Assembly: GCA_022813625.1 (NCBI GenBank)
Contig: JAKLMB010000001.1
Coordinates: forward strand, 806,001 to 870,000
Reading direction: 5' to 3'
Length of the DNA: 64,000 nt
Origin: Aaosphaeria pasadenensis
Taxonomy: Eukaryota > Ascomycota > Dothideomycetes > Pleosporales
Below the pieces are notes generated by a model. The model saw only the letters and a list, made by a program, of their open reading frames with translations, made no database searches and was not told where the DNA came from. Each line of letters opens with the position of its first letter. Position 1 is the stretch's first letter. The translations under genes were made by a program, and so were the position numbers. This document shows, piece after piece, positions 46,472 through 57,296 of this stretch.

Positions 46472-48800
46472 TCATCCCTCATTTCCTTCAACTGTATCGG
46501 TCAGTATTGTACTTCTAATTCGCTTGTTTCAAGACTTACACCTCAGATCCCAGCCGATTTGTGGCCCAAGTTTTGGGAGCTTCTCTGCGATATTTTGAAC
46601 GTCCTTGTCACCTCTTCCACTCACGCAGATGACTACATTCTGGTCTTTCTTCATTGTCTTGGCCAATTCGACGGCACCCCAAACCGCATGCGCGGTTTCA
46701 AGAGCTGGGATGATGCCCTCAAACTGTGACAAGAGACGAAAGCCTTGGAATGCCTGAGCATCTGTTGCCGCAATGAATTTTCCCCTGCCACTATCCTTCC
46801 ACCAGGAAAGCTCTGGTCCCACCCCGGGATAGTCTAAGCCGGCCGAGACAGAATGTGTATCTATGATTTGACCCTCTTGGTCTTGAAGGATGTATGTCTT
46901 CACGCCATGAAGAACACCCGGCTTACCCTGTCACTTTGTTAGCACTGGTGTTGATAATCTGAAACCTGATGCTCGACTCACCTTGCTCAGGGTAGCTGCA
47001 TGTTGTTTTGTGTCCAGTCCATCACCGGCCGCTTCGACACCCAACAGTTGGACGCTCAAATCGTCTCGGAATGGAGCAAACATTCCGGAGGCGTTGCTTC
47101 CTCCCCCAACACAAGCAACGACAGCGTCGGGAAGCTTGCCAACCTGTTCCATCATTTGGCTCTTCGTTTCATTGCCTATAACACTTTGGAATGTCCTCAC
47201 AATCGTCGGGAATGGGTGGGGGCCAATAGCACTCCCAATGAGATAGTGTGTAGTGTCTAGATCCACCACCCAAGACCTCAGTGCCTCATTCACTGCATCT
47301 CTCAAGGTTTTCGTGCCCGCTTCAACCGGGATGACCTCCGCGCCTAGGATTCTGATCCTGAACACGTTGAGTGCCTGGCGCCTTACATCCTCCGCACCCA
47401 TGAAGATAGTACACTTCATCCCCAACTGGGTGCAGGCTGTGGCTGTTGCAACTCCATGCTGACCGGCACCTGTCTCAGCGATAATGGCTGTTTTCCCCAT
47501 CCGTTTTGCGAGAAGGATCTGCCCGATTGCGTTGTTGATTTTGTGACTTCCTGTATGGTTGAGGTCTTCCCGTTTCACCCAAATCCTGGCCCCATCTACA
47601 TGTTTAGACAGGCGGTCAACAGGGTGCAGGGAGCTGGGACGTCCCATATACGCATAGTAAGAGCGGAATTCCTTCCAGAATTCGGGGTCGTCCTTGGCTA
47701 CATTCCAGCAAGCTTCAAGCTCTTCAATGCACGCGATGAGCGATTCGGGTACGTATTGCCCTCCAAAGTCTCCGAATTCCGGCAAATGTGCAGTCACATC
47801 TTCGGGAACCGGCTGGATATTAATGCCGTTACTGGTTCCGTTGCTCAACTCTTTTTCCCAATCAGGGCTGACCGTGCCGTGAGTCGGATCCACCTCACGA
47901 AGACTGATCTCGCTGCAATACTTTTGTGCTGCAGCGGCGGCCTGGCCCGGCGGTGCGCGTGTAAGGACGTTAACAAGTGCGCTTCCTATGACAACGCCAT
48001 CCGCGATGTCTGCCACACTGAGAAATTGTTCGCGTGTGCTCACTCCGAATCCGACAACCGCAGATATGTCACCAGTGTGCTTATTAACTCTCTTCATGAC
48101 CTCAGGCAGGGCTTGATTCAATTTTCCTGTGACACCCGTGACACCCATCCTTGAAACGACGTAGACGAATGTGTCTGCCATATCGAAGATGAGTTTGATT
48201 CGTTCTTCGCTCGTAACAGGTGCAATGAGCGGGACCATGGACAAGCTAGAGAATCTTAGCGGCATGAGCGACCAGGTCGAAACGGACCAATCTTACCCGT
48301 ATGTCTTGCAGTGCTTTCGAAAGCTCCCGCTTTCTTCGGGAGGAAGGTCGGCAATGAGGAATCCGTTCACACCAGCTGCGCGGCAATCCCGAACCAGATT
48401 CTCTTCTCCGTAACTCATCACTGGGTTATAGTAGCCCATAAGCACGATGGGTAGGTGGAAGCCCTTGTTGCGGCTTTCCTTGATCAATTTCAAGGTCTTC
48501 TCGATGTTCACATTGTTGGACAACGCAGTGAGGTTGGACTTTTGGATAGTCGGGCCATCAGCAACCGGATCTGTAAAGGGCACTCCGATTTCAACTAGAT
48601 CGGTGCCACCAGCTGCCAGGCCCAGAAGGACATCGGGAAACTCGGCGGGGGTGGGATAGCCGGCGGTGATGTATATGCTCAGAGCGGACTAATTCGTTAG
48701 TGAGCCTCTATTGTAGGGATTTAACATGGACTTGAGTATAGATTTCACTAACCCTTTTTTCTTTCTTGCATTCCGCGAAAGTTGCTTTGAGGGCTTCCAT
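46472..48800 (-). CDS. TRP5: Bifunctional tryptophan synthase (alpha-beta fusion)
   Basis: Five minus-strand exons (48800-48753, 48688-48297, 48245-46982, 46927-46540, 46491-46472) give 703 aa, near yeast Trp5 (707). The alpha part (about 1-260) splits indole-3-glycerol phosphate into indole and glyceraldehyde-3-phosphate; catalytic Glu and Asp lie in DLVEIGVPFTDPVADGPTIQ. The beta part condenses indole with serine; the PLP lysine is in HTGSHKINNAIGQILLAK, followed by AETGAGQHGVATATA and VACVGGGSNASGMF. The last exon is only 20 nt, but restores the conserved end IGWDLRFEGNEG; reading through the donor would give a different, non-conserved end. All active-site motifs are present. I cannot tell whether it is the genome's only copy. 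Confidence 0.93.
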
Positions 48801-50141
48801 GGTTGGATTGGATTCCACGCAAGAGCAGGTGATGACTTTGGTGTTCCACTGCGATACTGAGGAGAGTATGGAACAAAGGCGAAAAATTCTGGTGAGGTTA
48901 TTGTGACATCAAGTACGAAGGGGGGTTTCAAATGTATGTTTATTCAGTTCCCGCGCTACGCCAATTTTGGCCTAGCGCTGGTAGTACTCATACATAGGCA
49001 AAAAGTACTCGTGTATGTATGCGCCCTTTCGCCCATTTTCGTACTCCGTAGAGCTGAGCTGAATCAATTTGGCGGGGTATGGGTTGTTTGAACTCTGCCT
49101 GATGCCTTATGGCGCCACAGCCCGGGGGGGCCATGCTCCTGACGGGCCGTGGTGGGGTGGTCTAGACATGTCCCCGTTTCTCCACGCCCGTTAAATGTTG
49201 GCTATGCCATCCAGGGAATGGTGTAACCACGTCCGCGGAGGCAGGCTGAGAAGGACATCAAGTCTGCACCTGGGACATATATTATCACAAACTCTGCCGT
49301 CCCGTGTGCATGCAGGTCGACGCGGCTGTGCCAATGTTTCGCCGGATCTGGCACTGATTCGATCAAGTAGCCACTCATGTCGTTCTGTGGATTAATTATC
49401 AATATCTTCACACATTTGAACCGAGCTTCGCCGACCCCGCGATAAGCATGCCAACGTGGAGGTAATACCGATCCTTCGACATATCGCCGGATTTGGTGCT
49501 GACCTGCATTTTGAGCCTCATAAATCACCCCATAGACGTCTTGGGTAATTCATTCGTTTCTCTACTTTCATGTCCTTCTCACCGGGAGGAACTACGGCTG
49601 GGTTTCATACATAGTGGCGACCATACAGATGCAGGCGACTCTGTGCCCGAAGTGCATTATTGTGTGTCTTCAAAAAGCAAGCCCTACATGGAAGCATCAA
49701 ATGTGGGTGAACTGCCTGCAGGAAGGATTCACGGCTGGGTTTCAGGCGTACTGGTGACCACATAGATGCAGGCGACTCTGTGGCCCAAGTGCATTACTAT
49801 GTATCTTCAAAAAGCAAGACCACACTGAAGCATCAAGCGTGGGTGAACTGCCCACGGGCGGCGTTCTCCTCTATCTGATACTGGCCTGGAGCTTCCTCAA
49901 TTGACTTCATTGCCGTAGCCTCGACTGTGAATTGGGGGTATGGCTCTACGTGGCAAACTTTACCAGCACACCATTTGAAGAGCCTCACAATGTTGGACTC
50001 TTCTACAGCTTGTGACTTCCCAGACATCTATCGTGTTCGTTCAATTGCAATTCTCTCATCTCTCTGCTGTTTCCGCCCCCAGGCCATCACTTGACTTTCC
50101 CAATCACTGGTCGTAAAGCTATCTCAGCCCTGTGAAACAAA
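48801..50141. other. Divergent intergenic region between tryptophan synthase and GAPDH genes
   Basis: This 1.34-kb gap holds a 137-bp tandem duplication (49595-49852) and two minus-strand frames of moderate protein character (49202-49528, 49833-50027) on either side of it. These might be exons of one small gene with the repeats in an intron, but I found no convincing splice pair. CTCGTA/ACTCGT elements near 48990-49045 are unremarkable. Confidence 0.45.
49595..49852. repeat. 137-bp direct tandem duplication
   Basis: Copy 1 (49595-49731) and copy 2 (49732-49852, slightly short) both begin CGGCTGGGTTTCA and share GATGCAGGCGACTCTGTG, TCTTCAAAAAGCAAG and GTGGGTGAACTGCC. Differences are scattered substitutions and one-base indels, so the duplication is not recent. 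The similarity appears to begin a few bases before each copy (GGAGGAACTA and GGAAGGATTCA). Confidence 0.9.
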
Positions 50142-51310
50142 ATGGTCATCAAAATAGGCATCAACGGCTTCGGTCGCATTGGCACTACCGTGTTTCGATG
50201 CGCTGTTGAGCGCTCAGACATCCAGGTTGTTGCCATAAATGATCCTTTCCTCGACCTCAAACGCGCTGTAAGCTCAACTAGCCATATACAAGACACAGTG
50301 AGCATGTAATGACGCTAATGTGTTTTCTAAACTATTAGGAATACCTGATGAGGTATGATTCTACTCGTGGCACCTTTGAAGGCGAAATATCAGTGGAGGA
50401 TTCCAGCCTCATCGTTAGAGGCAATAAGATCAAGTTCTTCTCAGAAAGGCAGCCTGCTGCCATTCCGTGGAGTGATGCTGACGTTGAGTATGTCGTTGAC
50501 TCGACAGGAATCTTCGTCAAGGCAGAACGGGCTAAAACCCACCTGTCTGACGGTGTCAAGAAGGTGATTATCTGCAGCCCATCTGTCGATGCTCCGATGT
50601 TTGTCTACGGCGTCAACGAGAAGAGCTACGATAGCACAATCGATGTCTTATCCTGCGCTTCTTGCACGACAAATGCAATATCAGGCTTAGCCAAGGTCAT
50701 CAATGATAAGTTCACAATTGCTGAAGCTCTTATAACAACTATACACGCCTATACGGCTGCCCAGAAGCTCGTGGACGGGCCTTCTTCTAAGACTCTGCGT
50801 GACGGTCGCAGTGCACCGCAAAACATTATTCCTAGTAGCACGAGTGCGGCTATGGCAGTCGGAAAAGTCCTTCCTGAGCTTGATGGCAAACTCACTGGCA
50901 TAGCCATGATCGTCCCCATCTCTTCTGTCTCTCTCGTTGATTTGACATGTCGCGTCGAAAACGAAACTTCACTCGAGGACATTATAGATGCCATCAAAGA
51001 GGCTTCCAACGGAGACATGAAAGGTGAGTCAGCAGACCTAGCCATGAATCATTCTGTACATCTCTGGACTATACTGATGGTAAAATCATAAGGCATACTC
51101 TCTTACACAGAGGACGAAGTCGTCTCGAACGACATGAGGGGGAATCCTCACTCGTGCGTCGTTGACGTCAAAGCCAGTATTGTCTTGAATAAGAATTTCT
51201 TCAAGCTTGTTGGCTGGTACGACCATCAATGGGCCTACAGTCGCCGCGTTTTAGATATGATCTCATATATCGACACGTTGGACGCGACCGAGAAAGTGGC
51301 CCCAATGTGA
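50142..51310 (+). CDS. Divergent glyceraldehyde-3-phosphate dehydrogenase paralogue
   Basis: Exons 50142-50267, 50339-51023 and 51093-51310 give 342 aa, the usual GAPDH length. The Rossmann start VIKIGINGFGRIGTTVFRCA, the catalytic C151 in SCASCTTN and the base His in TTIHAYTAAQKLVDGPS are present, so activity is plausible. Several otherwise near-invariant positions differ from housekeeping fungal GAPDH: CTTNAISGLAKVI for CTTNCLAPLAKVI, IVPISSVSLVDLTCRVE for RVPTANVSVVDLTCRLE, and WYDHQWAYSRRVLD for WYDNEWGYSRRVVD. This marks it as a secondary isozyme. Such copies sometimes serve as inhibitor-resistant or pathway-specific enzymes; here it may take glyceraldehyde-3-phosphate from tryptophan synthase next door, which is inference. 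It converges with the PfkB gene. Confidence 0.92.
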
Positions 51311-51490
51311 GCAGGAAAGGACCAGAGGTCATTCAGCATTGAGCATTCTAAGCATTATGCATTGCAAAGCAGTGAGCATTCCATGTATTCTTGCTGCTGG
51401 GAGAAGTATGTACAAATTGTTATATCACATGATGGGGTGGGCACTATTGCTTCAGATGTTCCTTTTCTTCCACTTTCATTTGTCCATGAT

Positions 51491-52584
51491 TCAATATCTA
51501 GTCTTAGCTTCGAAAGCCTCAATTTGATCCAACCATGGAATACCTTCCTGCGCTCCAAATGTGCTGACTGCAAGAGCAGCGGCTTTATTTGCTCGTAAAA
51601 TAGCACTCTTGATATCCCAAGAGCCGCCTGCTTTCTGTTGCAAATAATCTGAAGCATATGTTCCTGTGAAAGTGTCCCTGGAATCCTGATTAGATTGGTT
51701 TTGGTAGAATCGAGTGGAATTACTGACCCAGCACCAGTAGTATCTAACACTTCGACTTCGAACCCTGGAATGTGGCCATGACCGTCAGAATTAGCGTAGT
51801 ATGCACCTTTTTCACCTAAAGTTAATACCACGTTCTTGACGCCTCGATCCAGAAACTCCTGAGTGACAAGTGGCCAGGTCTCTTGGCACAACTCATCCAA
51901 ACTTCGACCTGACAGTATTGATGCCTCTGTCTCGTTGACTATAAGGTGAGTGATAGATTTGTAGCTCCGCGGGTTGATAGGAGTAGCCGGGGCAGCGTTC
52001 AGTAGAAAGTCTATGCCAGCCTGCCCGGCAGTTTCAATCATCTGCTCGACAGCCTCTTTGCAAATTTCCAATTGCGCGACAACGAGATCAGGTCGTATGC
52101 CATTTCCCAAGTCTTCGGCTCTCAGAAAGTGATGTGGTTTCCAGTAACTGAGTGCGTTTGGAGTTACCAGGATTCGATTCTCGCGTGTGGCGTTCTCTAT
52201 CAAGACGAAGCAGACACTCGATCGCGTGTTTGGTACCGTTACCAATCCTGAAATATCCACATGATCCTCCTGCAAGACTTTCTTGAATTTCTTCTCCAAA
52301 TGGTCATCTCCGATAGCACCAATCATTCTGACTTCAATGTCGCCGTTCGATGATGTCCTGACATCTTGAAAACTGTCAGAGCGTTTGAGTTTTGGCAGAG
52401 CGATCTCTGTAGGCCTTTTATGCGATGTACGGTAGGCAGCAACCGCGGCGTTGCAGCCTTTACCACCCAAAAGTTCGATGTATTCCAATGCCATGATTGT
52501 TTCTCCGCCGTCAGGTATGCGGTCTGTCACCATCATCATGTTGGCCATCAGGGAGCCGATAACAGCGATAACTTGTGGAGCCAT
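51491..52584 (-). CDS. PfkB-family sugar kinase (ribokinase-like)
   Basis: Minus-strand exons 52584-51728 and 51677-51491 (50-nt intron, phase 2) give 347 aa. The intron falls inside the second PfkB signature: GAG at the end of exon 1 is followed by DTFTGTYASDYLQQKAGG, restoring DTTGAGDTF with the catalytic base D287. The first signature is ELLGGKGCNAAVAAYR. Reading through the intron destroys the signature and gives a false C-terminus, so the splice is certain. Ribokinases phosphorylate ribose at O5; substrate identity within PfkB is not readable from motifs, and the start MAPQVIAVIGSLMANMMMVT suits the ribokinase group. A TATATATA tract lies about 45 bp upstream of the start. Confidence 0.92.
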
Positions 52585-52920
52585 GATGTTGAATGTTTAC
52601 TACAAGCTAGGTATTCCAGTCCTAAGATATATATACAAGGCAAGTCAAATACTTATCAAGAGAGCTCAGCCTGGTCACAATCATGGGTCCAGATTGCTCA
52701 GCCTGATGCAGCTGTTCACGCTCGGCAAGAGATAAGCGAATCGCAGCGCCTGATTGATGTTATTGCACATGCGGATTGATGCGTGGGGTCAACGTTGGGT
52801 AGTATCGAATGCTCTGACTTACGCAACTCAATCTGTTTTAGCATGGTTATGTATGAAGCCATTTCTCCTCTCCAAGCAGGAGATCGTCAAGCCTTACAAA
52901 TATACTTCTCCTTCCACCCG

Positions 52921-53210
52921 CAGAAACTGGTTGTGCAGTAGCATACTAATCCCAATCGGGGGACTTTTTCGTCCAGTCAGATCAACAGAAATCTTTATTA
53001 GACTTGGTATCAAAAAAAGCTCAGTCCTTAGAGGTAGTTGTAAGGAGTGAAAGAATAGACTAAAAGATAACCATCACGTGTGATTCTAGTCACGTGCTAC
53101 TATACAGCCGACGTTGTAAGTAAGGTTTTGTTAGCCCCACCTCTATTGATTTGATTGGACGAGAAAGGCCCTCGATTGGGATTAGTATGTTACTGCACAA
53201 CCAGTTTCTG
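52921..53210. mobile_element. MITE-like inverted-repeat element
   Basis: The 65-bp arms 52921-52985 and 53146-53210 are inverted copies with 59 of 65 positions identical. Both outer ends read CAGAAACTGGTTGTGCAGTA inward. Five of the six mismatches are transitions, four with A in the right-arm reading where the left has G, as expected of RIP-type C-to-T mutation. The 160-bp centre has no open frame but carries two CACGTG sites (53075-53080, 53091-53096) in a near-palindrome. No clear target-site duplication is visible. Non-autonomous DNA-transposon origin is inference from structure. Confidence 0.7.
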
Positions 53211-55891
53211 AGGCTACAACCCGGCGTCACCGTCTTTGACGAAAAGCAACAGTGACCATATTTGCTCGCGTCTGTGCTACGATCGTAGTAACGCCCCGCT
53301 GAAGCTTCTTTTGTGCGGGCTGCGTAACTTTCGTCGATTTTGTGGGGTAACGGTAATTTGAAGCAACTTTGCATCTGATTGCATTAACAATTATGCTACA
53401 AATGTTCAAATGAAGTATAGCAACGTCTTCCTCGTTTCGAGCGATGAAAGTATTCCCATTGCAAATGGAAACTCTACCGTGGCCTATGGATATATGGTCA
53501 GGCAAAAATACAGACGTTAGTATTTTTATCTAAATATGTTCTGGGCTCGAGAGTAAGTTTTGCTTTGAGAAAGAGGTGGAAGAGGCCAATGTCAACGTCC
53601 TCTCTCTTGCTATCGATAAGTCGCAACAACACAACATGTGTCCGGGGGAGAAGCTCGTCCACGGGTACCCAGAAAGCTCCCCCAGATTAGCCTCTGACTT
53701 GTTCCATGTAGTCTAGACAGCTCCACGCGACCTTTGCAGGTTCAACCGCAGATTTCGATCTTTTTGTCTGCTTCACATTGGCCCACCCTCCTTGCCGGGA
53801 TCCCGCGGAGCATCACATCTGCCAAGTGATAACCCAGGACAGTAATAGAGTGTGCACCACAGTCACAATCCGGGAGCGCTATCACATAGGTACGGAATTG
53901 GACCCGACCATCAAGTTTCCCCGCATAACCTCTCGTCATGAGGTACAAGGGTGGGCTGACGTCGCATCACGGTGAATAATAGCCAATTGTCCAGTCCATA
54001 TGGATCATGCAACTTCGAGTCTTCATTTCCAGAGTTTTCAGCTATTGAGTCGGTCATCCCGCTTCATGAGCCAATTTGTGATATTCTGAGTAATGCCCCT
54101 GGTGATGTTAGCAGCGTTGATGATTAGGGACGGCAGTGGCGTAAGACCAATGGGTTTGATATCGGGCATTGCCGATGGAGCATCGCAGCCTCCTGGAGAG
54201 TATAGTGATATGGAACGTGATATGTCACATCGGCATTGTTGATCTCTCTCGCGCGCCTTCTCCGAGACCACCATTTCCAGTCCTTGCAAATCGCGTGATA
54301 AGTGTGCAGTCCGTCAATGAGATGTTTGGAGGTTAGCATGTGCAAAATATGAGAAAATGCAGTGGAGTCGACTGACGATGGTGAAGGAAATTCGTGGCCT
54401 AATTAATCAATTTCCCATCCAGAATAGAGGTGATTTTGCCGCTCATGGTTTAGTCGCTCGCACGAAGCGGCGTTACGCGCTCAGATAATAGTGATGTGTC
54501 TTGAGTGTGACTTGAAAGAAGGACTAGATATTGTTCGAGTCCATCGAGAATGAGAGCCATCAACGTCAGTATAGTACATACTGCCGTATAGCTCTTTGTA
54601 GTAATGGCCTATTGAGCCTTTCTCAATTAGACCAGCATCGCATTTATTGCTAGCACCTCGGTGGGCCTGATGTAGAAAGGCATTGTCAGTTTCATCGCCT
54701 TCGAGGGAATGGCACTGTCTAGCCCTCGATCTCAGTCATATTCTCCACTTTTGACGTACTTCTCGTTATAACCGCAACGAGACATCCAAAGTATGAGCAA
54801 TAGACCCATGCTCGTTGTACTCAATAAGTTGGTCATATCCACACCAGCACCACGAGGCGAAGCATGATCGAATCAATCTGTTTGGCTCGGTTCGAAGTCT
54901 TTAGTTTGGCCAGGAATATGAGATGGTCTTGTCCAAACATTTATCGTGCCGGCTTTGTTAGACCACCCTAAAAGGGCGACTTGACATGGCTCTGGAATCT
55001 CAGGTGACACGGGCTAGCGAGGTCGAGTTTCCGTGAACAGAACCGCGCGCCATCCATAAACAAAGTGGCCTAGCAAGCGTGCTCCAGACGTTCGAAACTT
55101 TTGTGAGATCGATAACTACGCGATTGATTGTGCGAAGCCAATGACACAGTTCCACAAGGATGCTGCTTGCAAAGCTCAGTTCAATGCTGGTCCAATTTGG
55201 CAATTCAGGTGGGCGTGATAAGGTCTTTCACCACCGAAAGGCCATTAGAATGATTCGCTCATTGCAGGATTGCCGTTCAATCACTCCATTCAGCCCGAGC
55301 AAAATGCGCACTGATGATGTAACGAGCTTGCAACGTGGATACAGGTTGACGATGCTTAGTTGATGTGGCCAACGCGTCCCACATGAATGGTACAGGACCG
55401 TCTAAATCCGGGCCATGCGTTATCCCATCAGCTGCGATACCATGCATTTGACAAAAGGCTAGACGTTGCGAAGCAGGTATAAGAATTCAGACGTCTCTCT
55501 TTGTTATCGTGGAATCCTGATAATTGACCATTGTCGAAAGTACATGCTGCAACTACCTGGTAGCTTGATCAGAGAAGAACATCTTGAGAAGTCAACCCCT
55601 GACTTCACATTACCAACCGCCTTTCTCAGTCCAGCCTTCCCCACGTGGAACTCTCGGTCTCTCCGTTGCTCCCGCAGGTGAGCCTGGTTTTCCTTGTCTT
55701 CAACAGCGGTAGTGGTCGAGTTGGCCTGGAAACAGGAGTCAAGGCAACCGCCCTTTCACCTTTCCCTGACGAAGAGTTAACAGTGATTGGCTCTGTGCAG
55801 AGCACTTCACATTGCGTTCACCCGATCCCCTGAGAAGTCACGTGCAAACAGGCTCTTGCCTTGGTGTGCATGCCCACCATTTCCCATGTCG

Positions 55892-55899
55892 TATATAAA
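55892..55899 (+). promoter_or_regulatory. TATA box of the dioxygenase gene
   Basis: A perfect TATATAAA lies 89 bp upstream of the ATG at 55988, and a reversed CCAAT box (ATTGG) lies about 105 bp further upstream. The spacing fits a regulated, TATA-driven fungal promoter. Confidence 0.5.
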
Positions 55900-55987
55900 T
55901 CACTTACACCTACCCCGACACCCTTCCGAATATTTCAACTGGATTCGACAGCCTTCGCAAACTTACCAGAACATCCATAACACCACA

Positions 55988-57296
55988 ATGACTGACCACC
56001 TTCTCTCAGCTGCGAACAAGCCCAAACATCTAATGGCCGCTGTCGCTACTCAGCGTGCATCGGCGCTCCCTCGTCCGCACTGTCAACCCATCATTGAGCA
56101 TGTGTCGGCTCAGAAAGTGAATGCCCGTGTCGTCGAGTTCGATGCTCAGAAACATATCGCATACAAGACCGAGCCTAAGGTCCTGACCATGATGGACATT
56201 GGATATGCGGATGATACTGGCGTTTCTCCCGTAGCTGTGTCCCATCCCTTCCAGTTGTTCTCATCGGAGGCAGTCCAGCAGATGCGGGCCGAAATCTTCA
56301 AGCGCGAAGTCATGGAGAACTGTAGCTTCAGCAGCAACATAGCTGCGTGTCAGCTCCGTGGATACGCCCCGAAGTAAGTGTACTCGACATGTCGAGTGAT
56401 GTTACTAATGTCCCTCAGGTATGCTCCGTTCACCTATGATGCATGGATGAGTCCCGAAACCCTTGCTATCATCTCGAAGATTGCCGGGGTCGACTTGGTT
56501 CCGGTTGGCGACTATGAGATCGCACACATCAATCTTTCCGTCAAGACTGATGAGCAGACCAAGGAAGAGCTCGCTGTGATCAACAAACAGAAGCGACTCT
56601 TTGCCGATGATGAAGGCATTGGAGGATGTCCGTGGGAAGACAACAAGCCTGTAGTCGGATGGCACACTGACAGTTATACCTTTGTTTGTGTCCTGATGAT
56701 GAGCGACTGCACAAACATGGTCGGGGGTGAGACTGCTCTTCGTACGGCTACTGGAGACGTCATCAAGGTCCGAGGCCCAACAGAGGTAGGTAGCAACCCC
56801 CCCCTTGCCCTATATCTTGTTAGACTAATGAATGAAATAGGGTTGTGCGGTGATATTGCAAGGTCGATACATCACCCACCAAGCACTTCGAGCCCTGGGT
56901 GCGAAGGAACGTATCACATCAGTCACGAGCTTCCGCCCACGTTCCGCCATGTTGAAAGATGAGTCCGTACTAGCGACTGTTCGACCGGTCTCGGACTTGT
57001 CAGGCCTTTACTATGATTTCGCGAACTTCCGTCTTGAGATTCTCGAGGAACGTATACGGAAAGAACGCGAGACGCTCGAAGCAAGCCGTATTGCTCAGAA
57101 GAAGTTCGACACTCTTACGCACAAGAGGTTCATCGCCAATTCGATCGCATTCCTCGAGCACAACCAGAAAGAGATCGTGGAAGAGGACAAAGTTGTTCCA
57201 GGATTGGTCGAGGAGGTGGACTACCCAGACGTCGTAGTTAATGGTGCCAATGAAGCCCGGGCTGCGAAACGAGGTCGAGGTGACAGGCGGCCCTAG
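55988..57296 (+). CDS. 2-oxoglutarate/Fe(II) dioxygenase-like protein
   Basis: Exons 55988-56373, 56419-56785 and 56841-57296 give 402 aa. Splicing yields a facial-triad pattern: KPVVGWHTDSYTFVCVLMMS with H211 and D213, and GCAVILQGRYITHQALRALG with H264 as the distal ligand; R275 could bind the co-substrate. The segment YAPFTYDAWMSPETLAIISK and the acidic EDNKP before the HxD are shared with a widespread group of fungal proteins of unknown substrate. The C-terminal ~90 residues form a charged helical region (FRLEILEERIRKERETLEAS). There is no signal peptide. The gene is TATA-driven and sits beside the sugar-kinase/GAPDH/tryptophan synthase group. Confidence 0.83.

Larger units (their letters stand above)
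52585..55987. other. Gene-poor region with a MITE-like element
   Basis: This 3.4-kb gap lies between the PfkB gene (-) and the dioxygenase gene (+) and is the longest gene-free stretch of the window. It holds an inverted-repeat element (52921-53210). The remaining frames, all under 100 codons, have no recognisable character. The last 200 bp form the dioxygenase promoter, with a reversed CCAAT box at 55785-55789 and a TATA box. Confidence 0.5.

Noticed and set aside
52754..53374. Similar peptides RNWLCS.ILIPI in a plus frame and a minus frame
   Set aside because: They are two readings of the inverted arms of the MITE-like element, not related proteins.
54861..54920. GGTTCGAAGTC resembling a tRNA B box
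   Set aside because: No matching A box or cloverleaf could be drawn around it; no tRNA or rRNA gene was recognised anywhere in the window.
44401..57296. Classical secondary-metabolite cluster
   Set aside because: No polyketide synthase, NRPS, terpene cyclase or DMATS, no transporter and no pathway regulator lies in this interval.
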